The position numbers and the translations under genes are program-made. From the NCBI RefSeq assembly GCF_946998875.1, contig NZ_CAMQAY010000022.1, forward strand, positions 1-20,410: DNA of 20,410 bases, read 5' to 3'. The notes beneath the pieces are model-generated. The model saw nothing but the letters and a program-made list of their open reading frames with translations, did not search any database and had not been told where the DNA came from. This document shows positions 12,264-20,410 of this stretch, one piece after another; position 1 is the stretch's first letter, and the number at the start of each line of letters is the position of its first letter. The stretch is from an uncultured Peptoniphilus sp. (GTDB lineage: Bacteria > Bacillota > Clostridia > Tissierellales > Peptoniphilaceae).

Positions 12264-12947
12264 TTACGCAAGTTCTGCATTTACTTTTTCTAATTTTTCT
12301 TCCTTCATTTCGTCCTTGGAGATAATGTCTTTAACCTTCATTAGCCTTGTTATATTTGCTCTTTCACTTTCGTCAAGCTTTGAGCGAATATATTTTATTG
12401 TCTCCTCTAGGTCTGGAATTGTCTTGTACTCAAGGGCATTTACTCTTCTTCTCGTCTTTTCGATTTCGTTGGCAAGAAGTTGGGCTGCCTTTTCCTTTTG
12501 TGTTAGAGTCAAAAGCTCTTCCATGACTTCTGTAAGATCGTCTATGGCATAGTCAAGGTCTGATGTTGTCTGTGCATATCCATAAGGGTAGCGAGATGCG
12601 TCTTCAGATGTCTTTTTTGTTATAAATTCCATCTCTGGCACATCAACAGACATTACATTTTTCTTTTTGATTTTAACAAGAGTCTGCATAGTAGGAAGTG
12701 AAATTGCTTCTTCAAGCATCTCTGGACTCATAGCAGCTGATGCCATGAGAAAGGCTTTAAAGGAATTTTGAAGTTTTTCTTCCACTTCAAGTCTAAGCTT
12801 TTTATTTTCCTTTATGAGAGTGATAAACTGTCTCATAAGTTCATCTTGCTTGTCCTTTAAAAGCTTATGACCTCTAGCAGCATTGTCTAATTTGTCTTTT
12901 AGTATGGACAAATTCATTCTTGTGGGATTTACTTTAAGTCTTGTCAT
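12264..12947 (-). CDS. ntpD: V/A-type ATPase subunit D
   Basis: Central rotor-stalk subunit that couples the A3B3 head to the membrane c-ring. The 227-residue length is usual. It starts with the classic RLKVNPTRMNL segment and consists of two long, heptad-rich helices (about 15-70 and 125-210) around a short middle domain, as expected for an antiparallel coiled-coil shaft. EKTRRRVNALEYKTIPDLE at 163-181 is the conserved C-terminal helix motif of the family. The ATG shares one base with the stop of subunit B (TAATG), and GAGGGA within the last B codons acts as the ribosome site. It is the last gene; no ntpJ-like K+ transporter follows, unlike in Enterococcus hirae. Confidence 0.95.
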   Translation of the reverse strand: MTRLKVNPTRMNLSILKDKLDNAARGHKLLKDKQDELMRQFITLIKENKKLRLEVEEKLQNSFKAFLMASAAMSPEMLEEAISLPTMQTLVKIKKKNVMSVDVPEMEFITKKTSEDASRYPYGYAQTTSDLDYAIDDLTEVMEELLTLTQKEKAAQLLANEIEKTRRRVNALEYKTIPDLEETIKYIRSKLDESERANITRLMKVKDIISKDEMKEEKLEKVNAELA

Positions 12948-14362
12948 TATAATCCCTCATTTTCTAAATTTTCAGAATCTTTAGAATCTTTCTCCTTATC
13001 GCCCAAATATTTTTCAATTAATTTGTCGTCAATTCTCTTTAGTTCTGTTTTAGGTATTATAGATAAAAGTTCCCAACCTAAATTCAAAGTATCTTCAATA
13101 GGTCTATTTGTTTCAAAGCCTTGAGATACATATTGTTTTTCAAATAAATCGGCAAATCTTGCAAAGGCCTTATCTGTATCTGATAGGGCTGTTTCGCCAA
13201 GGATGGCAGAAAGTTCCTTTGCTTCCTTACCTGCAGTGTAGGCTGCATAAATTTGGTTCATTGTATCAGCATGGTCTTCACGAGTTTTGCCCTCACCAAT
13301 TCCCTTATCTTTTAGTCTTGAAAGTGATGGAATGGCGTTAATTGGTGGTTCAAGTCCTTGCTTATAAAGGTCTGTTGAAAGAATTATTTGTCCTTCAGTG
13401 ATATAGCCTGTAAGGTCAGGGATTGGGTGAGTGATGTCCCCTTCTGGCATTGTCAAAATTGGAATTTGTGTTATAGAGCCTTCCCTTCCCTTAATTCTTC
13501 CTGCTCTTTCATAAATACCTGCAAGGTCTGTGTATAGGTAGCCTGGGTAACCACGTCTACCTGGTACTTCCTTTCTTGCTGCAGATACTTCTCTTAGGGC
13601 TTCTGCATAATTTGTCATATCTGTCAAAATTACAAGTACGTGCTTTCCAAGTTCAAATGCCAAATATTCTGCTGCAGTAAGTGCCATCTTTGGTGTGGCA
13701 AGTCTTTCAATGGCTGGGTCATTGGCAAGGTTCATAAATAATACCGCCCTATCAATTGCTCCTGTCTTTGTGAAGTCATCAATAAAGTATTGAGCTTCTT
13801 CAAAGGTAATACCCATGGCTGCAAATACTACGGCAAAGTCTCCGCCTGAAAGTACAGTTGCCTGTCTTGCAATTTGTGCTGCAAGTTCGTTGTGTGGAAG
13901 TCCTGCTTCAGAAAATATTGGAAGTTTTTGTCCCCTAACAAGGGTGTTAAGTCCATCAATTACAGATACACCTGTTTGAATAAATTCTGATGGATAGTCT
14001 CTTGAAACTGGGTTTATGGCAGTTCCATTAATATCTATTTTTTCTTCAGGAATAATCTTTGGACCATCGTCAATTGGTTCACCAAGTCCGTCAAAGACTC
14101 TACCAATCATGTCTGGTGAAACGCCAAGTTCAAGTGGCTTTCCTAAAAATCTTACGCTTGTGTCCATTAAGTTAATTCCACTGGAACCTTCAAAAATTTG
14201 AACCATGGCCTTGTCGCCTTCAATTTCAATTACACGACCACGCCTCTTTTCGCCGGTTTGAAGTTCGATGTCCACAAGTTCTTCGTAGGCTGCACCTTCT
14301 ACTCCTTCGACAGTCATAAGAGGTCCTACAACTTCTGTTACTGATTTATATTCTTTAAGCAT
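12947..14362 (-). CDS. ntpB: V/A-type ATPase subunit B
   Basis: Non-catalytic subunit of the A3B3 hexamer. The 471-residue length is normal. An N-terminal beta barrel (about 1-70) is followed by the nucleotide-fold domain, in which the P-loop position reads SEAGLPHNEL at 151-160 and lacks a Walker lysine, as in all B subunits. Arg349 in PSLSRL is the expected arginine finger reaching the catalytic site of subunit A. LPIFSEAG, DMTNYAEALREVSAARKEVPGRRGYPGYLYTDL and the C-terminal helical domain are typical. The acidic, Ser/Asp/Glu-rich tail after about 455 is variable in the family. The start overlaps the last codons of subunit A by eight bases, implying coupled, equal synthesis. Confidence 0.97.
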   Translation of the reverse strand: MLKEYKSVTEVVGPLMTVEGVEGAAYEELVDIELQTGEKRRGRVIEIEGDKAMVQIFEGSSGINLMDTSVRFLGKPLELGVSPDMIGRVFDGLGEPIDDGPKIIPEEKIDINGTAINPVSRDYPSEFIQTGVSVIDGLNTLVRGQKLPIFSEAGLPHNELAAQIARQATVLSGGDFAVVFAAMGITFEEAQYFIDDFTKTGAIDRAVLFMNLANDPAIERLATPKMALTAAEYLAFELGKHVLVILTDMTNYAEALREVSAARKEVPGRRGYPGYLYTDLAGIYERAGRIKGREGSITQIPILTMPEGDITHPIPDLTGYITEGQIILSTDLYKQGLEPPINAIPSLSRLKDKGIGEGKTREDHADTMNQIYAAYTAGKEAKELSAILGETALSDTDKAFARFADLFEKQYVSQGFETNRPIEDTLNLGWELLSIIPKTELKRIDDKLIEKYLGDKEKDSKDSENLENEGL

Positions 14363-16124
14363 CTACATCACCGACCTCTTCTAATTCTTTAAGTTCACTG
14401 TCAATTTTATCTTTTATTGCATCGATTTTTCCCAAGTCATCATTAGGAAGGTACTTCATTCTGGCAATATTTTCTTTTACATCAAGTTTTTCAATTTCAC
14501 TAAAGTAGGCTCCCTTTTCCAGTGCTTCTTGACATTTGTCATAGAAGTAAAGGATTGTGTCAAGCATCTTAAATTGTTTTTCAAGTGGACAGAAAGTATC
14601 AACATCGTGGAAGGCATTTTGTTGCAAAAAGTCTTCACGAATTGACTTAGTTGTATCAAGTTTAACTTGGTCTTCATCAGATAAGGTATCACGACCTACA
14701 AGTCTTACAACTTCAAGTAGTGTTGTTTCTTCTTGTAGAAGTGCCATTGCCCTCTTTCTAAGTTTTGAAAATTCCCTATTTACATTTTCATCTAAATATT
14801 TATCAATTTTTGCTTGATATAGTGAATAGGAATCAATCCAGTTAATAGCTGGGAAGTGTCTTTGATAAGACAAATCGTAATCTAGTTTCCAGAATATTTT
14901 TACGATTCTAAGTGTGTTTTGTGTAACTGGTTCAGAAATATCTCCACCTGGAGGAGAAACTGCACCTATAACTGAAAGTGCCCCTTCTCTTTCTTCAGAG
15001 CCATTTACTATTACACGACCAGCTCTTTCATAAAATTCTGCAATTCTTGAACCAAGATAAGCTGGGTAACCTTCGTCACCAGGCATTTCTTCAAGACGAC
15101 CAGACATTTCACGAAGGGCTTCTGCCCAACGAGAAGTGGAGTCTGCCATCATAGCAACTGAATAACCCATATCTCTAAAGTATTCTGAAATTGTTATTCC
15201 TGTATAAATTGATGCTTCACGAGCTGCTACTGGCATGTTAGAAGTGTTGGCAATAAGAACTGTCCTCTTCATAATTGACTCGCCAGTTGTAGGGTCCATT
15301 AGCTCTGGAAATTCCATAAGTACATCAGTCATTTCGTTTCCACGCTCTCCGCAACCTACATAAACAACTATTTGTGCATCTGCCCATTTTGCAAGTTGAT
15401 GTTGTACAACTGTCTTTCCTGAACCAAAAGGTCCTGGTATGGCAGCAGTACCACCCTTAGTAATTGGGAAAAATGTATCTATTACTCTTTGTCCAGTAAC
15501 AAGAGGTTCCTTTGGATCAACTTTTTTCTTGTAAGGTCTTCCCTTTCTTACTGGCCATTTTTGTATCATTGTAAGATTTTTATCGCCCTTTTCTGTTTCA
15601 ATAACTGCAATAGTATCTTCAACAGTAAAGGAACCTTCCTTTATGTCTTTAATCTTACCCTTCACACCATTGGGAACCATGATTTTGTGAGTTACAACTG
15701 CTGTCTCCTCTACTGTGCCAAGAATATCTCCTGCCTCAACAGAATCTCCAACATTTGCAACTTTTTTAAATTCCCATTTCTTTTCTCTATTTAAAGGATT
15801 TACTATAACTCCTCTTTTTAAAAAGTCTCCGGCTTCATTTCTAAGTCCAACAAGAGGTCTTTGAATACCGTCAAACATTTGCTCGATCATTCCAGGTCCA
15901 AGCTCAACGGAAAGTGGTGCTCCTGTTGTATAAACTTCATCTCCAGGGCCAATACCTGTAGTTTCTTCGTAAACTTGAATGGAAGCCTTGTCGCCTCTCA
16001 TTTCAATAACTTCACCAATTAGTTTGTCCTTAGAAACTTCTACTACATCATAGACATTGGCATCTTCCATGCCAGATGCTACAACTAGTGGTCCGGATAC
16101 TTTAATTATCTTTCCTGATTTCAA
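14355..16124 (-). CDS. ntpA: V/A-type ATPase catalytic subunit A
   Basis: Catalytic ATP-hydrolysing subunit. The 589-residue length is usual. The order is: N-terminal barrel about 1-72; the A-specific insertion (non-homologous region) about 113-185; Walker A GPFGSGKT at 231-238 with Lys237; the catalytic-glutamate segment GCGERGNEMTDVL with Glu260 and Arg261; DSTSRWAEALREMSGRLEEMPGDEGYPAYL; and the C-terminal helical domain. The start is TTG at 16124, supported by AAAGGAGGAG just upstream and by the typical N-terminus MKSGKIIKVSGPLVV. A 27-base gap separates it from subunit F, the largest gap in the visible operon, and contains a palindromic hairpin. Its last eight bases overlap subunit B. 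Confidence 0.98.
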   Translation of the reverse strand: MKSGKIIKVSGPLVVASGMEDANVYDVVEVSKDKLIGEVIEMRGDKASIQVYEETTGIGPGDEVYTTGAPLSVELGPGMIEQMFDGIQRPLVGLRNEAGDFLKRGVIVNPLNREKKWEFKKVANVGDSVEAGDILGTVEETAVVTHKIMVPNGVKGKIKDIKEGSFTVEDTIAVIETEKGDKNLTMIQKWPVRKGRPYKKKVDPKEPLVTGQRVIDTFFPITKGGTAAIPGPFGSGKTVVQHQLAKWADAQIVVYVGCGERGNEMTDVLMEFPELMDPTTGESIMKRTVLIANTSNMPVAAREASIYTGITISEYFRDMGYSVAMMADSTSRWAEALREMSGRLEEMPGDEGYPAYLGSRIAEFYERAGRVIVNGSEEREGALSVIGAVSPPGGDISEPVTQNTLRIVKIFWKLDYDLSYQRHFPAINWIDSYSLYQAKIDKYLDENVNREFSKLRKRAMALLQEETTLLEVVRLVGRDTLSDEDQVKLDTTKSIREDFLQQNAFHDVDTFCPLEKQFKMLDTILYFYDKCQEALEKGAYFSEIEKLDVKENIARMKYLPNDDLGKIDAIKDKIDSELKELEEVGDVDA

Positions 16125-16145
16125 TAAAGCTCCTCCTTTATAAAA

Positions 16146-16161
16146 AGGTGATTAATCACCT
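16146..16161 (-). promoter_or_regulatory. Palindromic hairpin between subunits F and A
   Basis: AGGTGATTAATCACCT is a perfect 16-base palindrome that contains the stop codon of subunit F. On the transcript it can fold as a 6-bp stem with a TTAA loop, and five T follow. It could act as a weak terminator, an RNA processing or end-protection point, or nothing. The strong ribosome site of subunit A lies about ten bases further on. Confidence 0.4.
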
Positions 16162-16466
16162 AATATATTTGCTCCAACTGCCTTTTCAACATTTTTGTTC
16201 AAATTCTTCATACCAATACCAAGAGTTCCCTTGTTTGAAGGAATCACTATAATTGCTGGCAATAATTTATCATTATATCTCTCTATAGTATTTGGTATTT
16301 TAGCAGCAAGTTCTTCTGTAATATAAATTACGCCATAATCTTTTTTGGCAAGAGCATCAACCTTTGCCCTTGCATCCTTTTCTTCGTAGCTTACGAAGAC
16401 ATCTATCCCTATTGCCTTGAAGGATAGAACTGAATCCTTGTCGCCAATAACTGCAATTTTATACAT
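16152..16466 (-). CDS. ntpG: V/A-type ATPase subunit F
   Basis: Small central-stalk subunit (called NtpG in Enterococcus hirae), which sits with subunit D. The 104-residue length fits. YKIAVIGDKDSVLSFKAIGIDVF at the start, the Ala/Lys-rich helix, YGVIYITEELAAKI in the middle and PAIIVIPSNKG form the alternating beta-alpha fold of the family. The ATG at 16466 is chosen because homologues begin at Met-Tyr-Lys-Ile; an in-frame upstream start at 16511 would lie within subunit C and add 15 unrelated residues. The chosen start overlaps the end of subunit C by eight bases (ATGTATAA), so translation is probably coupled; no strong ribosome site is visible at the usual distance. Confidence 0.93.
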   Translation of the reverse strand: MYKIAVIGDKDSVLSFKAIGIDVFVSYEEKDARAKVDALAKKDYGVIYITEELAAKIPNTIERYNDKLLPAIIVIPSNKGTLGIGMKNLNKNVEKAVGANILGD

Positions 16467-17451
16467 AAGTATCACGCAACTTTTCTCTAATAAATTCACT
16501 GTCAAGTCCATTTAGTTTGGAAACCAAAATAATTCTAAGATTTTTAATTTCCATTTCCTTTGCCAAGACATTGGCAAAAATAACTTCTGGACCATAGGTG
16601 ATGTACTTTACATCTTTGATCAAGTCTATAAAATAATTGTCCATCTCTCTTTCAAAGTCTGAAAGATTTCCCCTTTCCTTAAAGGAATCGAGTGCCTCTT
16701 TTATATACTTGTAAATTTCAAGTTTTTTAAAGGCATCTGTATCTGAACTTACTTCTCTATTTAATAAATCCAAATAAGTTTCTTTTCTGACATTGCCGCC
16801 TTCAATGATTATTTGCCTTAAAAATTCCACATCTTTTTCTTGCTTCTTAGCCCTTAAAAGTGTCCTTATATTTGTAAAATCAATTAAGTCCTTTGCGTAT
16901 TTTATAAATAAGTCCACTTGAGACTTTTCTGCAAGTTCAAGAAGTTCAGTGAAGTAAGCATTGTCGAGATAAATATCAATTAGTTGTGGGTCTTTCTTTT
17001 CTTCGTAAATTTCCTCAACTCTTTGAATAAGTTCAATGTTTTTATTCCTCTTATTCCCTTTTACAAGGGCATCTCTATATTCCTTTAAGTCAAAATCTCC
17101 AATGTTCATGTAAAGATCTTTTAAGTCTTTTTTCCCAATGTCTTCTTTTATAAGAACCTTTAAGTTGTGGTAAAAATATTTTAAGGTAATGAGACGAAGG
17201 GGAATTTTGGAAGGAGAAATATCAAAAAGTTCATCATAAAACCTTGTGAGTTCCTCTTTTAAAATATATTCATACTCTGTGGGAGAAGAGATTTTATTTA
17301 TATACTTGTTGTAAACTGTATCAGATAGAGATCTAAGTGCGTCTTCCAAAGTATCTGTTTCAGAAGCTCTTATAAAGTTTTCACTTTTTAAAAGTTCCTT
17401 TTCCATGACTCTAAGTCTTGTAGAACTTTGGATAAATTTACTTCTATCCAT
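16459..17451 (-). CDS. ntpC: V/A-type ATPase subunit C (d-like)
   Basis: Links the central stalk to the membrane c-ring, as a funnel-shaped all-helical protein. The 330-residue length and near-complete helical, charged composition fit subunit C (the counterpart of eukaryotic subunit d). Sequences such as FIQSSTRLRVMEKELL at 6-21, ITLKYFYHNLKVLIK at 88-102, the repeated DLKEY and TELLELAE helices, and the ending MEIKNLRIILVSKLNGLD are characteristic. The family has low sequence conservation, so operon position between E and F weighs in the call. The ribosome site AAAGGTGG stands a few bases before the ATG; the gap from subunit E is 17 bases. Confidence 0.93.
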   Translation of the reverse strand: MDRSKFIQSSTRLRVMEKELLKSENFIRASETDTLEDALRSLSDTVYNKYINKISSPTEYEYILKEELTRFYDELFDISPSKIPLRLITLKYFYHNLKVLIKEDIGKKDLKDLYMNIGDFDLKEYRDALVKGNKRNKNIELIQRVEEIYEEKKDPQLIDIYLDNAYFTELLELAEKSQVDLFIKYAKDLIDFTNIRTLLRAKKQEKDVEFLRQIIIEGGNVRKETYLDLLNREVSSDTDAFKKLEIYKYIKEALDSFKERGNLSDFEREMDNYFIDLIKDVKYITYGPEVIFANVLAKEMEIKNLRIILVSKLNGLDSEFIREKLRDTYV

Positions 17452-17468
17452 TTAACCACCTTTTCCTC

Positions 17469-18017
17469 TTAACTGAAAAGTTTTTCAGCCAAAAATTTTT
17501 CCAACTCTTCTCTTTCAGATTTTACAAGAGATATAAAATCCCCATTGTAAATTAAATTTCCATTGTGTAGGACAAAGCCTCTTTCTACATCAGTATCAGA
17601 TACCTTAAAGCCAAGATCAGCTTTTTTTACTGCCTCTCTATATTTACTTGGCACATCTAATATGGAATTTTTGTCCTCTACACCTTTAACATTATTTTTT
17701 ACGAATTTTACAAAATCTTCTTCTGACAAATTTTCAAGCTCTCTTATTACCTTTTCAAGAACCTTATCGATTACCTTGTGCTTTTCAGCTAAGATGTCAT
17801 CTCTTGCCTTTAATTCAGCGCTGGACTTTGCCCTTTTTAAAAGGTCTTCTCTTTCTTTTATAGAGATTTCATTAATTTTGTCAGCTAAAAATTTTGCATC
17901 ATCTTCTCTTTTTTCTACAACAATATGTTGTTTTTCTTCTGCATTTTTTATAATCTCATCAGCCTTAGTCTTTGCATCCTCAATAATTTTATTTAAAATA
18001 TTTTCAAGTCCTGCCAT
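17469..18017 (-). CDS. ntpE: V/A-type ATPase subunit E
   Basis: Peripheral-stalk (stator) subunit, which pairs with the small coiled-coil subunit expected from a gene upstream of the window. The 182-residue length is slightly short but normal for Firmicutes. Residues about 1-110 are a long Lys/Glu/Ala-rich helix (AKTKADEIIKNAEEK, AELKARDDILAEKHKVIDKVLE). The C-terminal globular domain has GFVLHNGNLIYNGDF at 147-161, which matches the conserved strand pair of E subunits, and ends in a helix ELEKFLAEKLF. The ribosome site AGGTGAT overlaps the stop of subunit K. Confidence 0.94.
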   Translation of the reverse strand: MAGLENILNKIIEDAKTKADEIIKNAEEKQHIVVEKREDDAKFLADKINEISIKEREDLLKRAKSSAELKARDDILAEKHKVIDKVLEKVIRELENLSEEDFVKFVKNNVKGVEDKNSILDVPSKYREAVKKADLGFKVSDTDVERGFVLHNGNLIYNGDFISLVKSEREELEKFLAEKLFS

Positions 18018-18025
18018 AGTATCAC

Positions 18026-18496
18026 CTAGGCTCTAAATAGTATAAAGAATGAAATTGCAAAGGCAAGAATTGCATAAAGTTCAACCATTACTGCAAAGAT
18101 AATACCCTTTGCTTGTTGTTCTTCATTTTTTGCCAAAATATTAATACCAGCAACGGAAACTTTTCCTTGTGCAACTGCAGATACAAGTCCAGCAAGACCA
18201 ATTACGGCACCACTTGCCATGTACATAAATCCTGTGTTCACTGGAACATCTGGTGAAAGTCTAAATAAAATAAATAGTCCAATTACGAATCCGTAAAGAC
18301 CTTGTGTACCTGGAAGTAGTTGAAGTACAAGAGACTTACCAAATTTTTCTGGCTCATCAATTACTACTCCTGCAGCAGCTTCACCTGCCATACCTACTCC
18401 CTTAGCTGAGCCTGCACCTGAAAGTGCAACTGCAAAGAAGATCCCAATAGATCCTAAAATCAATCCACCATATTCTCCCATTAATCCATTTAACAT
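18026..18496 (-). CDS. ntpK: V/A-type ATPase membrane rotor subunit K, Na+-type
   Basis: Duplicated proteolipid forming the rotating ring. The 156 residues contain four membrane helices (about 10-32, 52-78, 88-113, 130-154). The ion-carrying carboxylate is Glu139 in MVELYAIL (codon 18080-18082). The other Enterococcus hirae Na+ ligands are at the same numbers: Leu61, Thr64 and Gln65 in LLPGTQGLY, and Gln110 in AVAQGK; Tyr68, which contacts the Glu, is also present. Only the second hairpin carries the carboxylate, as in V-type rings. AGGAGGAT next to the stop of subunit I precedes the ATG. A Na+-translocating ring is therefore predicted, not proved. Confidence 0.97.
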   Translation of the reverse strand: MLNGLMGEYGGLILGSIGIFFAVALSGAGSAKGVGMAGEAAAGVVIDEPEKFGKSLVLQLLPGTQGLYGFVIGLFILFRLSPDVPVNTGFMYMASGAVIGLAGLVSAVAQGKVSVAGINILAKNEEQQAKGIIFAVMVELYAILAFAISFFILFRA

Positions 18497-18506
18497 ATTA
18501 ATCCTC

Positions 18507-20410
18507 CTAGTCTATATTAAAGTAATCTGAATTTTCTATCATTTTTTTGAAAGGTATGCCTCCACCTTCATAAAATTTATTAAACATTTCTACATAAGTA
18601 AGCCTTGCTGTATGAACATAAGCTGACAAATAAGAAAGAAAGGCATTAAATAATTGGAATACCACAAAAATTACTATTGCAAATAATTTTCCAAGTATAT
18701 TTGACTCAAAAAGCATTCCTGCAATCATATTTATGGCAAGTCCCAAGAAGGAACCTGATAAAACTAGCGCCATAAGTCTTAGGTAAGATACGAAATCACC
18801 AAGATAAGATGAAATTCCATATAGGGAATAAATTCCCCAACCTATTTTTGCACCAGTGGATTTTTCTTCTCTACCACCAGTTGCCACAATGCCTATCATT
18901 CCAAGTACCATAACTACTAAAAATACTTTGCCAAAGGCTGCAACTTGTGGAAGGAATTTACTTAAAATAAATCCAATTGCTCCCAATACTGCCATGTACC
19001 AAAATCCAACATCAAAAAGTGCATCCTTCACTTTGCCATCTCGAATATTCATATAAGCCTTGATACCAAGGGCAAAGAATATGTGAATGCCACCAAGTAT
19101 TAGTGAGAGAATTACTAATAGTGTTGAATCATCTGCTGGGTCTATAAGTGCTGGGAATTTTATTATTCCTCCAAAGAAGGAACCAAATACAAGACCAAAT
19201 ATTATTGTGGAAATAGAAAGATAATTAAAGAATTTTATAAATCTTCTCTTCTTTTCCGTCAATTTAAATTTTTTAAGGGCAAAAAGTGTGCCCAAAAATA
19301 CTAAAAGACCATAACCAAAGTCGCCAACCATTATGCCTGCAAATATAAAATAAAAAGGCGCAAAGAACGGCGTCGGGTCAATTTCGTTGTATCTAGGCAT
19401 AGAATACATTTCCGTCATAAGTTCAAAGGGACTTACAAAGGAATTATTTTTAAGTAAAATTGGCACTTTCTCAGAGTCTCTTTTTGCATCTTCTGCATTT
19501 AGATAATAATTTTCGCCACAAACTTTTTTAACTTCTTTTTCAAAGTCTTCCAATTTGTCCCTTGGAACATAACCTTCTATGAGGTCAAGCTCAGTAGTCT
19601 TTAAAAATTTTCTCTCTGACATTATCTTAATTTTTTCATTTCGATAAAATTCATAGGAAAATTTAAAATCTTCCAAATATTTTAAATAAGTCTTTAATTC
19701 TTCTTCTATATTTTTATTTTTTTCATAAAGAAACTCTTTGTCTCTTTCGTAGGACTCTATCTTGTCCTTGACTTTACCATCTGCCTTGATGTTTATAGGT
19801 GTGAAACCATAGCTTGAAAATAAGGATTTTACATCAGCATCAACAGAATTTTCCACTATCATTAGATAGTAATAAAAATTCTTGTCCTTTGAGACCCTAT
19901 CGAGGTAGGCGAGATCATTTTTTATAAATTCACTTTCAAATTCAGCCGCGTGATTTGAAGAAATGGTACCTGTGTAAATGTTTACAGAACCCATATTATT
20001 CATGCCATCTAGCGAAGATGAAAGGTCTTCCCAAGGTTTCAACTCACCAATCTTTGAGTCGATGTTTTGAATCTTGCTGTTGTTTTTATCTTTAGCATCT
20101 ACTAAAGCCTTAATCTGGTCATCGATTTTTTCAAAGGGAAATTCCAGAGCCCTAGCAGAGAGCTCTTCCAAGCTTATGTCTTCTACTCCCTCTTTCATAG
20201 CCTTAAGAGGATTTTCCTTTTCCTTAAACTGAACTAAGAGATCAATGTCTTCCTTTGACCTCTTGATTTTGTCGTCAATTTCAATTAAATCTTCTGAAGA
20301 CCTAGGTCTTGTGAAATCGTCTTCTGAAAAATCAGCATCAAAGTTAGACTGGTCAATGTGGACATAATTAAACTTTTGAAATCTTTTAATTATTTTAGGT
20401 CTGTCCTCAT
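18507..20410 (-). CDS. ntpI: V/A-type ATPase subunit I (a-subunit), 5' end outside the window
   Basis: Stator membrane subunit providing the ion half-channels. The frame is open to the right edge: 633 residues are visible, and the first one or two dozen, including the start codon, are missing. Visible residue 1 is Glu in EDRPKIIKRFQKFNYVHID, a typical region shortly after the start. The internal ATG at 20198 is therefore not the start. The N-terminal half (to about 335) is cytoplasmic with long coiled coils. The membrane half begins near PTPFFAPFYFIFAGIMVGDFGYG (about 345) and has about seven helices. The Arg in FVSYLRLMAL (codon 18777-18779) fits the essential arginine that faces the ring carboxylate. 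It is probably preceded by a small stalk gene outside the window. Confidence 0.95.
   Translation of the reverse strand, partial: EDRPKIIKRFQKFNYVHIDQSNFDADFSEDDFTRPRSSEDLIEIDDKIKRSKEDIDLLVQFKEKENPLKAMKEGVEDISLEELSARALEFPFEKIDDQIKALVDAKDKNNSKIQNIDSKIGELKPWEDLSSSLDGMNNMGSVNIYTGTISSNHAAEFESEFIKNDLAYLDRVSKDKNFYYYLMIVENSVDADVKSLFSSYGFTPINIKADGKVKDKIESYERDKEFLYEKNKNIEEELKTYLKYLEDFKFSYEFYRNEKIKIMSERKFLKTTELDLIEGYVPRDKLEDFEKEVKKVCGENYYLNAEDAKRDSEKVPILLKNNSFVSPFELMTEMYSMPRYNEIDPTPFFAPFYFIFAGIMVGDFGYGLLVFLGTLFALKKFKLTEKKRRFIKFFNYLSISTIIFGLVFGSFFGGIIKFPALIDPADDSTLLVILSLILGGIHIFFALGIKAYMNIRDGKVKDALFDVGFWYMAVLGAIGFILSKFLPQVAAFGKVFLVVMVLGMIGIVATGGREEKSTGAKIGWGIYSLYGISSYLGDFVSYLRLMALVLSGSFLGLAINMIAGMLFESNILGKLFAIVIFVVFQLFNAFLSYLSAYVHTARLTYVEMFNKFYEGGGIPFKKMIENSDYFNID

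Noticed and set aside
16467..16511. Longer subunit F beginning at 16511
   Set aside because: The extra 15 residues come from the end of the subunit C gene in another frame and do not match the family; the ATG at 16466 does.
20196..20198. ATG at 20198 as the start of subunit I
   Set aside because: The frame stays open to the window edge, and the upstream codons encode the expected N-terminal region of subunit I.
1..20410. CRISPR arrays, tRNA or rRNA genes, insertion sequences, phage genes
   Set aside because: No regular repeat-spacer pattern, cloverleaf, rRNA segment, transposase or integrase was recognised on either strand.

Overview
The window is low-GC, AT-rich bacterial chromosome with strong AAGGAGG-type ribosome binding sites, tightly overlapping operons and frequent GTG/TTG starts. 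Gene content (Na+-type V/A-ATPase operon, stand-alone carB, CsaB-type cell-wall pyruvylation operon, LytTR-DUF3021 pair, AbrB-RelE toxin-antitoxin) fits an anaerobic Firmicute, most likely a Tissierellia/Peptoniphilaceae-type coccus (Anaerococcus, Peptoniphilus or a relative). The genus is an inference from gene content and protein style only.

Layout. 1-770: gene-free, extremely AT-rich DNA. 771-5484 (minus): a five-gene operon, read right to left as GT4 glycosyltransferase, DUF4330 protein, unknown membrane protein, O-antigen-ligase/polymerase family protein and CsaB pyruvyl transferase, ending in a good terminator. This is probably a secondary cell-wall polysaccharide assembly and pyruvylation unit. 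5485-5805: divergent promoter region, with a carB leader that can fold into mutually exclusive hairpins. 5806-9009 (plus): carB alone, without carA next to it. 9083-9604 (minus): DUF3783 protein. 9675-10052 (plus): hotdog-fold (MaoC-like) protein, divergent from DUF3783 across a palindrome. 10171-11073 (plus): LytTR regulator and DUF3021 membrane protein, preceded by a 21-bp-spaced direct repeat. 11213-11736 (plus): AbrB-type antitoxin and RelE/YafQ-type toxin, behind a near-consensus promoter with an 11-bp inverted repeat. 11787-12161 (minus): glyoxalase I-like protein. 12231-20410 (minus): V/A-type ATPase operon I-K-E-C-F-A-B-D, whose 5' end (start of subunit I and probably a small stalk gene) lies beyond the right edge.

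How it works together. The ATPase c-ring subunit carries every residue of the Enterococcus hirae Na+ site at identical numbering, so the complex is probably a Na+ pump or Na+-driven machine. The cell-wall operon points to pyruvylated polysaccharide anchoring surface proteins. The middle section is a set of small, separately terminated units, several with visible operator-like repeats. No complete, clearly undescribed system is apparent. The best leads are the carB leader, the LytTR direct repeat, and the unknown membrane protein locked into the cell-wall operon.
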